Made by a program: the position numbers and the translations under genes
Shown: positions 5,601 through 5,660 of the stretch, one piece after another
Layout of the letters: each line of letters begins with the position of its first letter
Position numbering within the stretch: the first letter of the stretch is position 1
Source of the DNA: an uncultured Lewinella sp.
GTDB lineage: Bacteria > Bacteroidota > Bacteroidia > Chitinophagales > Saprospiraceae
Reading direction: 5' to 3'
Length of the DNA: 5,660 bases
Assembly: GCA_938021455.1 (NCBI GenBank)
Contig: CALIGP010000133.1
Location: 1 to 5,660 of the forward strand
Notes under the pieces: generated by a model
Seen by the model: the letters and a program-made list of their open reading frames with translations, nothing else
The model's database searches: none
Told to the model about the DNA's origin: nothing

Positions 5601-5660
5601 CGGGCGACGGTGCGCAGGTGCAGAGGGAGGTTTTTGAAGGCAATGCGGACAGCGGAAGAA
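5597..5660 (-). CDS. Probable 3' end of a convergent gene (partial)
   Basis: On the minus strand an open frame enters from the right edge and ends at a TAA (5599-5597), giving SSAVRIAFKNLPLHLRTVAR before the stop. Its codons favour C or G at the third position (gtc, cgc, gcc, ttc, aac, ctg), as in the neighbouring genes. The stop overlaps the lgt TAG by two bases, a tight tail-to-tail arrangement. Only 20 codons are visible, so the product cannot be named and the frame could be chance. No terminator lies between the two genes. Confidence 0.4.
   Translation of the reverse strand, partial: SSAVRIAFKNLPLHLRTVAR

Overview
The window most likely comes from the chromosome of a member of the Bacteroidota. 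Three things suggest this. A perfect TAnnTTTG -7 promoter box stands just before the first gene. None of the five gene starts is preceded by a Shine-Dalgarno sequence. The Lgt is of the long type whose signature reads GRVGCQLSGDGDWG. The moderate G+C content with mixed codon use would suit a Saprospiria/Lewinella-like marine bacterium, but that narrower placement is a guess from general knowledge.

Layout, all complete genes on the + strand. (1) Positions 38-2491 hold a two-gene polysaccharide unit: UDP-glucose 6-dehydrogenase, then 12 nt later a family-4-type glycosyltransferase. (2) Positions 2492-2665 are non-coding but structured. They contain a clear intrinsic terminator (2578-2616) preceded by paired segments that could be a small RNA of about 100 nt, and a promoter-like pair of boxes that could instead serve yidD. 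(3) Positions 2666-4139 hold yidD and, 22 nt further on, a secreted thioredoxin-fold protein with a long helical C-terminal region. (4) Positions 4140-4439 are an intergenic region dominated by one large, nested, imperfect inverted repeat centred near 4234. It includes two inverted copies of the widespread REP-type sequence cttcgacaagctcag. (5) Positions 4440-5600 hold lgt, prolipoprotein diacylglyceryl transferase. (6) The last 60 nt probably carry the 3' end of a convergent minus-strand gene whose stop codon overlaps the lgt stop.

Functionally the window is about the cell envelope. It covers UDP-glucuronate supply and sugar transfer for a surface polysaccharide, membrane protein insertion (YidD with YidC), periplasmic thiol/redox or folding work (thioredoxin-like protein), and lipoprotein lipidation (Lgt). 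The genes look mainly like housekeeping genes. I see no defence system, transposase, CRISPR array, tRNA or rRNA. The parts worth a second look are the two non-coding regions: the structured RNA/terminator region before yidD, and the REPIN-like or MITE-like palindrome before lgt.
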